Below, one piece after another: positions 44,180 to 57,572 of a stretch of DNA of 64,000 nucleotides. A model generated the notes under the pieces. It was not told the DNA's origin. It saw nothing but the letters and a program-made list of their open reading frames with translations, and did no database searches. A program made the position numbers and the translations under genes. Each line of letters starts with the position of its first letter. Position 1 is the first letter of the stretch. This DNA is from Leucogyrophana mollusca (Eukaryota; Basidiomycota; Agaricomycetes; Boletales): the NCBI GenBank assembly GCA_021014945.1, contig MU266416.1, positions 1-64,000 of the forward strand, given 5' to 3'.

Positions 44180-47066
44180 CTAAGGCTCTCCTTCCGACTC
44201 GGATTGAACAGCAGAGTCTGAGTCGTTATCTACTGATGAAGCTCGTGATTGACCTCCACTCCCGCCTCCCCGCTTGTTTGGCGGGCGAACCCTCTTGCGC
44301 CATGTGGCTAGACTACTTCTCATGTCTCTCTTGAATGTTCTCCAGTAATGGGGTATGCGATTGTCCCACGCCGCCCATATCGTACTGAAAACGAAGAGGG
44401 CGACTATTGCTCCTGAAGTACCCACCGTCGAACGCGTGACGAGATGGGTTTGGTCGAACACCAAGAAAGAAAAGGCCAAGACGAAAAAGACCATGCTGGG
44501 GTCGTCAAATGATCAGAAAAGAGGGTCGGACGGACGAGTAACCGAAGTACTGACCCCCACATTAGTAGAGCATACGGAAGACTGTACAGAATGGCGAGGG
44601 TTTCGGTTCCAAACATGGATTGTGTCATCCTCGTCATGAACGAGGCCTGTCGAGAGATATGTTTGAAACGCATAAAATCCAAAAACCCGAGCACACTTAC
44701 AGCTTCCTCTGCAGACTCGCGGCCTTTAGTCCTATTTTGACGGACGAGCAGCAGACCTAGAATGACAGCTCCAACGCTGTTCACGATCGATATGTAACTA
44801 GCGATCTGAGCAGGTGACTCGTTTCCTCCGGTTCCCAAATCGACGCCCGGGACAGCCAAGAAAGCTACATTCGCATTGAGGACAACAGTGGCCTGCAGGG
44901 AAGTTCAGTGGTCCGAGAGAGAGACGCGTAGGTAGGTACAGACGTATAGAGTGAACTCTTGCCACTCCGAATTCAGGCTATCGATGAATTTTTTCCATGG
45001 TATGTGGTTGACTAGTTGATCCACCCATATTGTCTTGAGCCCTTTCGTATGTATATCCGGAGCTCCGAATAAGAGAGGCGACAGAAACCTCAGAAAAATA
45101 GATTTCCGTCGCTTGTCCTTGTAGTACACGGTTTGGTCCGCATCCAAGCGTGCACCTACTTGTCCACAGAAGTTGAAGAATTTGGTACGAGCTGTATGCT
45201 ATCCGTCAAAGAGTAACATTTGGAGTTTCCCGTTAACACATACCAAACATTCGCAAGAACCTTGCTGGTGAAAAAACAACTGTGTCAGTTGTTCTACTGA
45301 TGGGAAAAGGTGCCGCTCCTTACCCATGACACACATTGAATGCGGGTAACGTTTTCCAGCACTTGCTAAGGGCGATGTCAGCTGAGAAACTCGAGGGGGT
45401 TGGATTGCGTGCCTTCCAGATAATCCATGAGATCAAGCATTTTTGCCAGTTCTTCCCGATCGAATGGTGCCAGTGAGGTATCAGATGTGATGGTTTCTAT
45501 ACTTCCGCCGATTAGTTCACTGAGTATCTGATGCTTCGAACAGATTACCTGCTGTTGCATGCATTATTATTTCTTTCAACTCCTCGAAAAGCATTTGAGG
45601 TATGGCACGATTATTGGGGAACAGTTCGCAATGCATCCTGAGTACCAAGGGCTTCAGCGGTCCATCACTGCCAGCTGAGGGAATTGAGTTTGTAATACAT
45701 AGACAGAGCCATTAAATAGAACAAACCTTCATCTATGAACCTCTCACCAATATTGGGCCTCCACGGCATACTCTGTAGAATATTGTTGGGATATGTACAT
45801 CATTTGCATTGAGATGCGCACTGATGTGACTGGCTGACTTGACTCCTTTGACCCCACCAAAAATTGGCTCTGCTTCATACGGATGTGCCCAGAAGAGACT
45901 TCGTGTCTCATGCTCGACAAAATAGTACCCGCACTGCCATTGTTTAGCGTTTCTCTCGCCCAAGATTTCCAGGACAAGCTCGGATTCTCGGGTCAACTCG
46001 ATGCCTTGCGTTTTCGCGTGATCATAAATCTGCTCTGCACAAGCGTTTATGACGTCGAGGTTCTTGTGTTTGAACAGGTTAGCGTCTGTGAAGATCCTCT
46101 AAAGAAAAATTTTGTTAGAACTCCCAGGAGTAGAGGTGGGCTTTGTTTACCTTCTCTGGATGATAGAAGTATAAAGCGCCTTCTGGATGCGTGCAGGTTA
46201 TCCACCCAGCAATTGGTGCTGGGCCTCTGGAACAGTAATGCAATCATTAGCTTATTTGTTCACGAGGAGTAAATAAACGCAATTACTCGAAACGCCTTGT
46301 TCCGGGGTCAATGGTATATCTCGATCGAGAACTTCGACTAGGCAGAATCGAGATAAAGGTTGAGCTCAGAAAAAGGACAAGAAACAGGATGGTTATTAAC
46401 ACACATTCGCACTTTTCGATGATATCTCTGGATTTCTGTGGCCGGAATCGGTACCAAAGTGCGGGGAATTCGAGGGAGAGGATTCGGAGGGACGCCCCAA
46501 ACTACTCTCGAGCGTAAAGGAGTCGGGGGAGGTAACACAGGGTGGACGCCTCCGGTGTAGGGAGTATACGGCAGATAAGGAGTGGACACCGCAGAATTTG
46601 ATGATGGCGGTCGCGGTAATGATGGGATAGAGATGGCGCTTGAAGTCCTACTCTGACGTTCTGCGACCTCAACGGCACCCGGCGACTCGTGTGCTTCTGC
46701 GTCATCTCCCGAGGTTTCAGCCGGTCCATTGGCTACGGTGTGATGTGCGCTGCCATTCTGGTCCGACACAGAGGTTATTGAGCCCAGATCTTGAGCTGAC
46801 CGGCCAACCTGTTGAGACACTGTAGAAGGATCGTAGCTCGGAAGGATAGTGACTCTCTGGCGTGATATGATTCGGCTCTCCGGGGGATCGACATCAGAGC
46901 CCCCGTCTCCAACCAATTTCAAGTTCCCTTTGTGTATTCGAGATCTCCATCGTAGGTAGCCTAGTAGAAGGTATAAGGCGCGAATTGAGCTGGCAGTGGT
47001 CGCTTTCAATAGCTGCCTCAGCCATCCCAGTAGTCTCCGTAGTAGCGTAGCAAGCGACCAAGTCAT
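44180..47066 (-). CDS. Multi-pass membrane protein with WW-like hairpin (paralogue A)
   Basis: Starts MTWSLATLLRRLLGWLRQLL, an amphipathic or membrane-associated segment, then a long Ser/Pro-rich disordered region (YLPYTPYTGGVHPVLPPPTP). A hairpin GWITCTHPEGALYFYHPEK resembles the first half of a WW domain but lacks a clear second Trp. Then come FTDANLFKHKNLDVINACAE, CGYYFVEHETRSLFWAHPYE, a helical region (SLAPFDREELAKMLDLMDYL) and FFNFCGQVGARLDADQTVYY. The C-terminal part has four or five hydrophobic helices (VAFLAVPGVDLG, ISIVNSVGAVILGLLLV, ETLAILYSLPYALLMWG, VFFVLAFSFLVF) and an acidic end, SDSAVQSESEGEP. Function unknown; similar proteins occur in basidiomycetes. A close relative lies at 54601-57572. 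Confidence 0.78.
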
Positions 47067-47334
47067 GAGATAGACGGCTAGAAAGCTCGCACTGAGAGAG
47101 CTTGTTGCTCAAGCCCATGCAAGGAGGATTCCAAGGTCACAAAGGTTCGGAGACGATAGTTTGTTGTCGGTTATTCGAGCGCTTATGCTGTGTTTTAGGA
47201 ACAACATGCTGTCAGCATGGGACACACAACGCTGCTTGCCATCCTCATTCCACATTGTTTTCATTAGCGCCTAGAAGTTTAGCACAACTAGAGCCTCCAG
47301 ACGACCTATAAGCAGCAAAACCGTGACTGGTCCA

Positions 47335-50300
47335 ATGTCTGCACTCGAGGGTCAGCCTGTACGTTTCAATTTCGTTGAGCAGGTCCGCGGAGATGCATCT
47401 GATGCGGTTCTTTACTCTGTATAGAACGGGATTAACAGCGATGAAACTCGTATCGAGGTGAACCAGCGTGCTTTAGTGGACAAGATTCTTGCTCGTTACC
47501 CAGAGGAATTCACAGGTGCGCCCTCCGTTCACTCCGAACACTGACCTTTGCCGCCGACACTCTTCCCTGTAACAGTTTTCCGGGAGTTGCTACAAAATGC
47601 TGACGATGCCAGGGCAACATCCGTAGAAATCCACTTTCGGACGGAAAACCCCTCAGAAGGTTCCGCGGGAGCAAACGGAAAGGCGGGAGAGGTGTTGCCA
47701 GACTTGAAGAACACGCATGTATGGAATCACTTCAGGACTGTTCGATTTATCGATGATGACTTTACCTTAATCTCCGCAGGTGCGAACTTGGATAGTGAGA
47801 AACAACGGTGATCCGTTCGACGAGAAGGGTTGGGCTCGGCTCACAAAGATTGGTGCGCTGGTGCGCTGTAATTGCAAATACAGCCAGGGCTAATAATCCA
47901 ACAGCGGATGGCAACCCAGATGAAGGCAAAATCGGTGCATTCGGCGTCGGTAAGTGCCACACCCACACTACTCGGACTCCAGTGCATACTCACTGGGCGA
48001 TGTTGCTATTAGGGTTTTATAGCGTATTCAGTGTGACAGACGAGCCCACGGTTACATCCGGAGGTATATTCACTCTGCATTTCCGGCGTGATGGACATCT
48101 TACTGACACTGCGCAGTCGGGAAGAAGACTATCTTCTACAAAGGAGACCAGGTTGGGTTGGTTTTGTTTACCTTTACCACATTTCTGACATCAAACAACA
48201 GCTTTGGGTGAAACATCAGCGAAATACTGGTGAAAACGACCCATGGACAACGATTGAGATGAAACTTCGCAAGCCAGCTCCTTGTCCCAAGCCGTTCGAC
48301 CTGACTCGCTTTTTGACGTCTTCTATGACTTTCATGGTCAATATGAACGTCGCAACGGTTTACTTTGACGACAAAGTGTTATCGGTTGTCAGGAAAGATC
48401 GCAGCCCGGCGAAGCAGCTTCCCGTTCCTCCCCATTTTGTCACATCAACCCCACTTAGAAACATGAAGATCACGGGAGTCGAGGTCACGGGTGTGCAACT
48501 ATCACACCTCAGTAGATAAGATGCTAATATTGCGAACCTATAGCTCAACGGATTCAGGCTGAGTTTATGCAGTGGATCTATTCCGCGGGTACGAGCAAGC
48601 CTCATGCGAGCCGCGCATTACTGGACAGCGATTCCACAAACCCCACAAAGAGCAACAGCTTCTGGGATACGCCTAAACCTCCTAAGAAGACTCGTACCTT
48701 AACCTTACCTCCGCCGACGCCAACAACAGGAAATATCTCCTATTGTGCGACGTACTCAGTCTACTCTGCCACTGCGGATGTTACGCCTTCTGAGGAGATG
48801 CTCGACGGCTTACGAAGCGCGACCTTAAAGGACCTTCCAAGCTCTTTGAAGTACGATATGGTCCATGTGAGCTCAATTGACGCTGATGCGTCTTCAATAA
48901 CTCATGTATATTTTCACAGTTTAGTAAAGATGAGTACGATAAGAGGGCTGAAGAAGACAAGAGCAACCCTGGAACAGGTAGCATATTCAGAGGGCCTCAA
49001 GGACTATGTCCTGAGCTCCATGGGTGAGTCCTTTACGGGGCATTGTTGTATCTTCGTGACAAGTATCTTGGTTTACAGGGAGTACGCAGCTCGAGTCTTC
49101 ATTGTGAGAAAATTCCTCCGTAGTGAGTCGAGTTGATTCGAATTTTCTTCAGGGCCATAGCACTTCTCAGACGACCGGAATCGGAGGTCACATGGCCAGT
49201 CGCTTCATACCCACCGTTGAACGAGGAGCCATCGACTTAGCGTAAGTGATACTAGCTGCTTGGACTTCACTGTGGAACTGACTTCGCGGTAGGAATGGAG
49301 AAGTGGCTAGTGCGCCAAACCCTCAATGGTCTCGTCACATGAACTAACTTCCATCTAACAGAATGGAACGAAGAGCTTTTGTATGTCGGAGGTTTTCTTG
49401 CGAGGCTTGTCTACGAACGCGAGTTAGAGAAGGTACGCGTCGCATGGCCGATGAACAAGGGAGTCGCCCAGCGAACCGGACCTGAAGTGGAGCTCCCATT
49501 TGCCGAGGGTTTATATACCATGAAATGCTTTACCTTCCGCGGCTCAACTCCGGACGCCAAAGTCGCAAGCCACCTCATGGATGCTTTCTTTTCGTGCTCA
49601 GACAGCGATGACTTCCCAATCATTTCAAATGCAGGCGTCCGCCCCACCAAAGACGTCCGTATACCTCACTCCGATTTCATTGATTTCATGAGGGAACTCC
49701 CCGTCCTTCCATCGGAGCTATACATTACTCCCACGGACTCGCAATCTGGGAAAATATCCATGATACCCCATCTTCCACCTCACTATCAGGTTGGATCTTA
49801 CAAGTTCCGCGATGTGCTTGCAGAGCTCGGGTTAAGGATTTTTCAGCCTGAAGAGATGACTCCCTGCATCAAATGGTGGGTCGCCACTTTCCAGAGAACG
49901 CTAGAGGATGATGAAGACCGCTTGATGAGGGCTCGGGAGAGATTTGCGGTTCAGGCGAGGACTCGACTACCAAGGGATTCTAGTGGCAAAGTTCTTCGCC
50001 TCGATTCTATTCGGCTGTTTGTCGACACCCGGGGAACTGGCTCATTCATCTCACCAGATGATCCCCTCCCAGAGAATACTATCCCGCTATATTTCACCAA
50101 CCAGCTTACTCCCGATGCAATACGCACCGCCCTCGGATGGAAGGAAATGACGGCAGTCGATTGGATCCGATATCTCGTCGATCCTGATTTGCCCCCAGCG
50201 CACAACATTCGCACAAACCATGGGTGGGCCGAACATGTCCTCACCGCTCTCACTTCCTTGAGGGGAGGAATTCGGGTCTGGTCCTCGCTCTCCACCGAAG

Positions 50301-53300
50301 ATCGTGACGAAATCAAAAAGCTTATGGAGGTTGTTCCGTGCATCCCTACCAACAAGGGTATACAGCTTCCGGATAATGCTTTCTTCCCCGCTGCCGATGT
50401 ATTCAAGGACCTTCCTACGGTCAGGCTCCCACCCCTAAACGAGGAGTACGGGAAGATGTTGGAGGAACTCGGTGTTCGCAAGTTTCTGGACTTACGTGAG
50501 CTGTTTGATAGGTATGGAAAAGTAATCTGACGTCTTCAAATTGGTGATCTGAAACTGCCTCGCAGAGCTGCCAAAACAACCGGCTGGACAAACTATGATA
50601 TGCTTAGATACCTGGTGACCGTGCCGAGCTTAGAAGAGGACATGGATCTCATTCGCGATGCTGACGTGTTCGCCTGTGAAACGCAGCTACGACACACAAT
50701 CAGTGACTTGTACGAACCTCAAGCCACTTTTCGCGCCCTTCAGCTGCCGGTACTCGACTGGCCCAGTCAGAATTTCACACCCGCGGAAGGTGAGCATTTG
50801 AACTCCTGCCAAACGCCGTCTCACCTTGTGAAAAGAAAAACTCCTCTCTGAACTGGGTCTACGAAAATATCCTCCGCTGGAGGAGATCATAAGTCTCGCT
50901 TCTAGCACAGATCCCGTTGTTCGCGATGCGGCCCTCAACTACTTTTTCGAGAAGCAAGACGAACACTATGATCATTATGAACCTGCAGATTTCGCTGATA
51001 AGGCGTTCATACCTGCCTTGAGCAGAGAAGGCACAAGCTGCGTGGGTACCCCCGAGGAGGTGATTTAGGTTGCTTGATGTATGAAGTCTTTCAAGCTGAC
51101 TGTCTATTTTTAACAAGGTGTTCACGGATGCAGCTTGGACGATCATGGGCTTTCATAAAGTCCACGAGACAGTCGACAAGAAGAAGGCACAGAAACTCAA
51201 AATCCAGAAACGGCCTTTAGCCTCAAGCGTCATCGCGTTACTCGAGAAGAGCCCACCCAAGGACAAGAATACCGCTCGCGAATGGTTTGACTTCCTTGCC
51301 AAAAACGGGGGTGAGACCTTTGGTTCTGAGACATTTGACGCATCGCTCACACATCCGTCTGAAAGGGTTCACCTCTGAGGACTTGCAGAAAGTCTCGACT
51401 ATACCCATAGTCCCTGTTGAAGATGCTGTGTTGCACACCGACCCGAGCGCCTCCGACACGCCCCCCATCCGACTGCTACCGCCCGAACAATGTTTCCTTT
51501 CCAGCGCTGAGAAACCGAAGGACCACTTCTACTCGCGCTTGTTCACTTTCATTGATTTCGGTAAACACGCCAATGAGTTCTTGAAGATATGCGGCGCGAA
51601 GGCTCACCCCGCCTGCGTGGACATTGCATATACACTGTTGAAGGATCCCAGGCGCTTCCTCGAGGTCGCGGGTGAGGAAGAGTGAGCTCAAACCACTCAC
51701 ATCTGCTCTATGAAATCTCACGTGTATCACAGATACCGAAAGGAGCTGTATCAGGTTGCTCTCCAGCGAAGTGCTCTTCCTGACGATGTGGAAGAGAGGA
51801 TGAGGGACTCGCCTTTGTTCTTAGGTTATCGCCGCCGCTCGCAAAACACACCCGAACCCGAAGTCGAAACGTCTTCCCCGGAGCCAACGCTGGAGTGCGA
51901 CCTGAAGCGCGCAGACGAAATTGTCATAGCCGATGACCTGGAAAGCCATCGTCTGTTTGGCGATCGCGTCTTCTCTGCCCCGCAAGACGACCGATTGGAG
52001 GGTTAGTTTCCGCTGTTTTATCCCTTTCATTCTAAAACTGAACCACCTCCTGTCAGAATTCTACGCGCATATGGGGTCTAAGCCCCTAAGTGCATCCGTT
52101 GATCAAACGGTCAAGCCTCACAACCCATGCCCTGACTCCGAAATGTCTGAGGACCTTCGAAACCTGATATTGAAGAGAATCCGCTTGTTCTTATACGGGA
52201 ACAAGTCATCTCTCAAACCCGACCATCCCTTTGTCGGGCTGGATGCTGGCGTAAAGTTTTCGGTGCGGACTTGCGAGGGGCTCGAAATCACCAAGACTCT
52301 GAAAGTTGAAGAAAAAAGTTATGCCAGCCCTGTGGACGCTTCTGTGGGAGTCAAGGAACTCCCCAAGGAGAATCGCACTGAGCTCTGGTTAATTGACAAT
52401 GGACGTGGCTCGAAGCCAGACATGTATGAGTACGCCTATTCCACACTTCGCTCTTTCATTGCGCTGATCAACATCAACCTTTAGCATTGCTACCGCTCTC
52501 TGTCGGGTTGTCCTGGAAAAACCCAAGGCGCATGATGCTCTACTGCTTATGACAATGCTTGACACAGACATTGACACTCTGAAAAGGCGCGGATATGATG
52601 GTAATTAAGTCAACGCGGTTGTGCCAATTTCTTACTAACCATATTGTAGTTGACAGGATTGAGAAGGAACACGAAAAGGCTGTGGCTGCAGCTCTGGCAG
52701 GTGGGCTATCGCTGACATCACTCACAAATCATCGACATTTTGCCGACAGAGTTCTCCTGATCTTTAGAAAAAAAGGCCAAGGAAGAAGCCGACAACGCAG
52801 GGGACGACCGAGCTAGGCAATCGCGCAGCATGATGCTCCTCTGGTTTTTCCGACCCTTCACATACCGAATCCCCATGCGAAGGACAGGAAGGTCTTCCCG
52901 TGCTGTGACCGTTGCCAACCTTGGTACGCTTTTACCGTTGGCCTCTTCGAGCCAGGAATGACTCAGACTTCCTTGAGGACAGATTCGTCTATTGACGAGG
53001 TAATGAAGATGTGTAGCGGTGAAGGGCAAGACATGCCTGTGCTGCGTAATCGAGAACACTCTGCCGGCGGCAAGAAGAAGCGCGATGTTGATTATTGCAC
53101 CCAGCGAAAAATGACCAACATTAAAGAGTGTCGTGCGTATTTCTTGCTCGTATTTATATACCACCGCCAACCACAGCCATAGCTTGTAGCCCGGTCAGGG
53201 GGGTAAAAGTGTTCCAACCAGGTATTTCTACAGTAAGATACAAAGGACACACTCTAATCTTCTCCTTGCTGGCAGAAAACTCACAGAGTACACCACCAAT

Positions 53301-53750
53301 AGCGTCCATGGAACGCTTCGTTTCAGTGGTGATTCGTTTGGCGGAAAAGGTATTCAACCTCCCTTTGGATGCCTTCCACGTTTTCTACGCACCATCGGAT
53401 CCGAGCTTAATGGGTTTCAACCGCAATCATGGAGCCATTTATCTGAACTTGGCGCATTATGAGAAAGAACGTGAGCCTGCATCAGCACTTCTTGCATGTT
53501 CGGTCGTTTATTCCCCGTGCACAGATGACGAGTATGTTCAGTCCGGTCAACGTACGGTGGCACTGATTGCATGGTATGTGAGTTGACCCACAGCCATTAA
53601 CTGGTGGCTAAATTACACCATAGGTACTTCATCATCGCGCACGAGGTCGCACATAACAAGCTGGACTACCATGACGAGAAACATGAGCTGCTTTTCTCCG
53701 CACTGAGCCAGAAGTATCTGTTGAATCTCCTTCCCTTACTGAAACTCTGA
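47335..53750 (+). CDS. Sacsin-like HSP90-ATPase protein with C-terminal HEVAH motif
   Basis: A large gene of perhaps 1,700 residues with numerous introns. After MSALEGQP an intron leads to the ATPase domain: RALVDKILARYPEEFT, VFRELLQNADDARATSVEIH (N box), NNGDPFDEKGWARLTKI and, across introns, GNPDEGKIGAFGVG and FYSVFSVTDEP (G boxes). This is the GHKL/HSP90-type fold of sacsin-like proteins. The long exon 49379-50530 and those following match the fungal region called DUF3684 (LYTMKCFTFRGSTPDAKVAS, ELGLRIFQPEEMTPCIKWWV). The end reads VFNLPLDAFHVFYAPSDPSL, MGFNRNHGAIYLNLAHYEKE, then YFIIAHEVAHNKLDYHDEKH, with TGA at 53748-53750. HEVAH (53640-53654) is a zincin-type HExxH. Likely a chaperone-like ATPase; whether the end is a peptidase is open. 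The promoter is shared head-to-head with paralogue A. Confidence 0.88.
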
Positions 53751-54600
53751 TATAATTTTGCATATCCTATACCTCTCCGTCGCATTGCTGTCGCTATCTT
53801 GCTCGTATATATACCATGGGACTACGTGGGTTTTGGATAGTTACTACATGCTTATATCAAATTTACATAGTCGGTTTGCCTGTAAGTCTCAAGGCTTGTG
53901 CCCGGACATACCGACCGGATTTGAGTCATACCGGCATTGAAACATCTCTCGCAGCCCCTTACGCTTAGAGAACGCAGGGACCTGAGCAGTTGTGACAAGA
54001 GGTCCTTAATCATGGCCAGGAAATCAAGTGCAGTTAAGGGGCATACAACTCATCCAGATGGCACGATGCTCGCCCCAGCTCATCGACACGAAGCTTGAAA
54101 CAACCATGTGATACTTTCGTGATAACAAGCACACGTGACGATAGCAGCCGAAAAGATTCATCAACACTGACAGGTCATCTCCTTGGACGACTACCGGAGT
54201 GCAAGTAGGGGTATGAGGTCGGGTTGGGTGTAGGAGTACGGGACCCCACCCTAGGCTCGAGAAGGCTGCTGGGAAGGAAGGTGCCTGTTCGGCCTTGTTG
54301 AACAAGGAAAAAACTACGGGATGCACTACATACATCCGCTTTATACGCAGCGGTGTTGTGACATGATCCATACATAGCCAGTACACCAAAACTTGATAAA
54401 ATAAAGTCATGTGCGCTATCATCTTTGCAAATCCTCCGCCGCCTCTCTTAGGCTGACACGGAGGGCATTGGCGAGTGGGAAGGGCCACTGGCGAGTTCCA
54501 ATCGTCCCGTGTGTCGGAAGACGAACCTCGAGAATGCCTCCCCCGTATTCCTCGTCGTAGGATGACCTAATCCAAAATCTTTTCAGCATTTGAAGCGCCA
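53751..54600. other. Convergent 3' region
   Basis: 850 bases between the sacsin-like gene (+) and paralogue B (-). No coding exon supported; the open frames here are short and lack family motifs. Confidence 0.45.
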
Positions 54601-57572
54601 TTATCCCCGTTCCGGATCATGACATCGCTCTTTCCCCGCTTGGCCAGCATCACCTTGGCCATGACTGTTTCGAGCGGCGTGACGTCGCTCCCTCTTTTGA
54701 AGTCGTCGCTCGTGCTCTGCAGCTCTTTCCTCCCACATAGCTCTCCACGTCTCCCAGTATTCAATGATATCTCCTTCCTTGGATGCCCATACAGGCGATA
54801 CCACGAACGCAGCGATTATCGCCCACTGGATTCCTGTAGCCGCCAACGTGACGGGTTCGCTCGACTGGAATATCGTAAAGGATAGGGCCACGACAAACCA
54901 AACCATTCTGCAGGGTAGGCGTGTCTTAGTGGTGCAGATGAGAAGGTTTGCGGCGCATCTACTCACCCCCACATCAGGAGCGCGTAGGGAAGGCTGTACA
55001 TGATTCCGAGTGTTTCCGTGCGCAATCTAGTCTTCGTCATCCTTGACATGAATGACGCCTATCCTCGGGAATCAGTGAGCTATGTTCTCAGAGGTGCCGA
55101 GTGGGATTACTTACTGCCCCTTCCATAGACTCTCGGCCTCGCTTGCGGCTCTGACCTACCAGAAGCAACGAGATCACCAAGGAACCGACGGCGTTCAGGG
55201 TTGATAGATAGGTTGCAACCGTAGAAAGCGTTTGAGATTGCGCATTGCCTGGGTCAACCCCGGGGACAGCCAAGAAGCTCACATCTACGGCCAACATCAC
55301 GGTGGACTGCCGGGATTTGTACCTCAGTTCAGCGAATACGGGTGGTCGAGGTACGTACATATATTGTGAACCCGTTCCATTCGTTATACAGATTATTGGT
55401 GAAGTCTTGCCAGCGCGCATGGTTGACAGTTTCGTCCACCCATACTCGTCGTAGACCATTGATGTGAACTTCAGGAGCGCCAAAGAGCACAATGTTCATG
55501 ATTCTCAATAAGACCGATTTTTTGTCGTCCTTGATTTTGCTTTTTTCGTAGACTGATTGGTCGGCATCCAAGCGTGCACCAGGTTGTCCGCAGAAGTTGA
55601 AGAACCTGATGTTAGCTACGAGAATTTCAGTACGGCGCGATACAAACAGTACAACATACATACAGAACAACCGCATCATTCGCGCTACGAGGGGACGTGA
55701 ATAACACAAGCTAAAGCAAGGAAATTACCCATACCTATAACGCACACAAAGTACGGGCGCTTCTCATTGACACCATCTGGACTCAAGGGTCAATTAAACA
55801 TATTAGCGTATTCTCAGATAGCGTACCTTGTAAGGAGTCCAGAAGGTCACGCATTTTTGCAAGTTCCTCCTTGTCGAATGGTGCAAGGTATGTAGAAGAG
55901 GTAATCGCCTCTGCAATTCGGATCAGTATAACAATCCCGCCAATGGCGAAATGAAACAAACCAGCGTTGGCGTGCACAACGATATCCTTAAGCTCGTTGA
56001 AGGCCTTCTCTGACACTTCTCGTTCGTGGGGGTAAAACTCAATGTGCTTCCTGAGTGCCCATCTATAAGACATAAGATCACGCTGTCAAACGGAACCACC
56101 AAGGATCAGTGAGGGGGGCGTAAGACCCTAATGCATGTAACACACCTTTTCAACAACGGACTTGCCAATATTGAGTCTCCATGGCGTATTCTGCGGGAAA
56201 CATGAGAATGGGAACGCCAACAGTACATTCAAGCTGCGCACTAAGTTGGCTCCGTTCGATCACCCCTTTGACATGGCCAGCCAAGCGTTCCGTCTCCATA
56301 GCATGGGCCCAAAAGAGACACCGTCTCTTGTGGTCAACGAAATAATACTCGCACTTGATCTTTTTTTTCTCCTTTACGAGGTCAATCATAAGCTCCGAGT
56401 CAGGCTCGATGGGAACTTTCATCGTAACGAACATCTCCCGCAACCTCATCGCGTAGGAAACAATGGCTTCTCCTTTCTTCTCTACACGCACGTCAATGTC
56501 AGTGTAGATCCTCTTTGGGCAGTTAGCATCATTGAGCGTGTTTGAGCGTAACTCACTCACCTGTTCACTGTGGAAGAAATAGAGTGCGCCTTCTGGATGA
56601 ACACAAGCAGTCCAGCCAGGCTCCTGGGCACTGTGGGGAGAAACACGATTAGCGAATGCGGCATGCACAATAATGAGCGCTTGGCGTACGCAGAGAAATC
56701 CATGGTTCCCGGAGGCAAATCCCACTCTTCTTCCGACTCCGGATCAGAATGCTTTTTCTTCTTTCTCTTCTTCTTGCCCCGTGTAGATTGTTTACCCTCG
56801 TTCGTCGCATTGTTTGCATTGGCTGCCTTGCCCACCTCACCTCCACCACCATTCTCGTCTTTCTTCAAATCGTCCCCCCGTTTCGCACTTCGTTTTCTGC
56901 GTTAATCCAGTGGAAATTAGCAGACAGATGAGCACCCTCGACAAACGTAAAAGTAGAGTTTACACACATACGAATGCCTCTGTCGTATCTTCTAACTTCG
57001 GAAGCGGTAGATGGCTCCCATATGGGGTCAGTTGTGTTTGTGTCAGACGGAGATTGTGGATCGGCAGTATCCCCCAATGGAGGAGCCGATGAGACCACAC
57101 CCACTAGGTGAGTGCTCCCTGTAGGCAGAGGCTCACTGGGCGCCGAAATCGTAGGAGGTGCTGACGCGGATGTCGCGCTGCGGACCAGAGCAAAAGACGA
57201 GGCTGGTATCGTGGCTGAAGGGAGTGTTGGATTGGAGTCCATTACACTCATTGGTATATTGACTTCGTGGTCCTGTTCTTGAGGGAGATAACCGCCAGTC
57301 TGATCAAGCACCCGTAAGCTGGGTTCGCGGCTGGCGCAAATGATGGTGCTCTGAGACCGGTAAACACCCAGGCTTTCGGGAGTCGAAGTCCGCGCATTGT
57401 GTGAGGATCTAAGACGGAGCTTTCCAAGTTCCCGGAGGTAAGCCAGTGCCAGGCGCAGGCCATAGCGCGCAGACGCAACGAACGTTCTCGGTATTGTTCT
57501 CAGCCATTGTAAAAGTATCCTCAGAGTCCGAATTGTAGAGTGAAGTGGATGGCTCAGAGCCATGAATGTCAT
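54601..57572 (-). CDS. Multi-pass membrane protein with WW-like hairpin (paralogue B)
   Basis: Same architecture as the gene at 44180-47066. It starts MTFMALSHPLHSTIRTLRIL (ATG 57572; ATG 57563 is an alternative), followed by a disordered Ser/Thr/Pro region. The hairpin is PGWTACVHPEGALYFFHSEQ; a basic KKKRKKKKHSDPE run precedes it. Further blocks are CEYYFVDHKRRCLFWAHAME, STYLAPFDKEELAKMRDLLD, FFNFCGQPGARLDADQSVYE and LFGAPEVHINGLRRVWVDET. Hydrophobic helices include VDVSFLAVPGVD, YLSTLNAVGSLVISLLLVG, TETLGIMYSLPYALLMWG and IQWAIIAAFVVSPVWAS. The C-terminus is a charged helix (WEERAAEHERRLQKRERRHA) ending CHDPERG with TAA at 54601-54603. It shares long identical stretches with paralogue A, but the tails differ: basic here, acidic in A. 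Function unknown. Confidence 0.78.
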
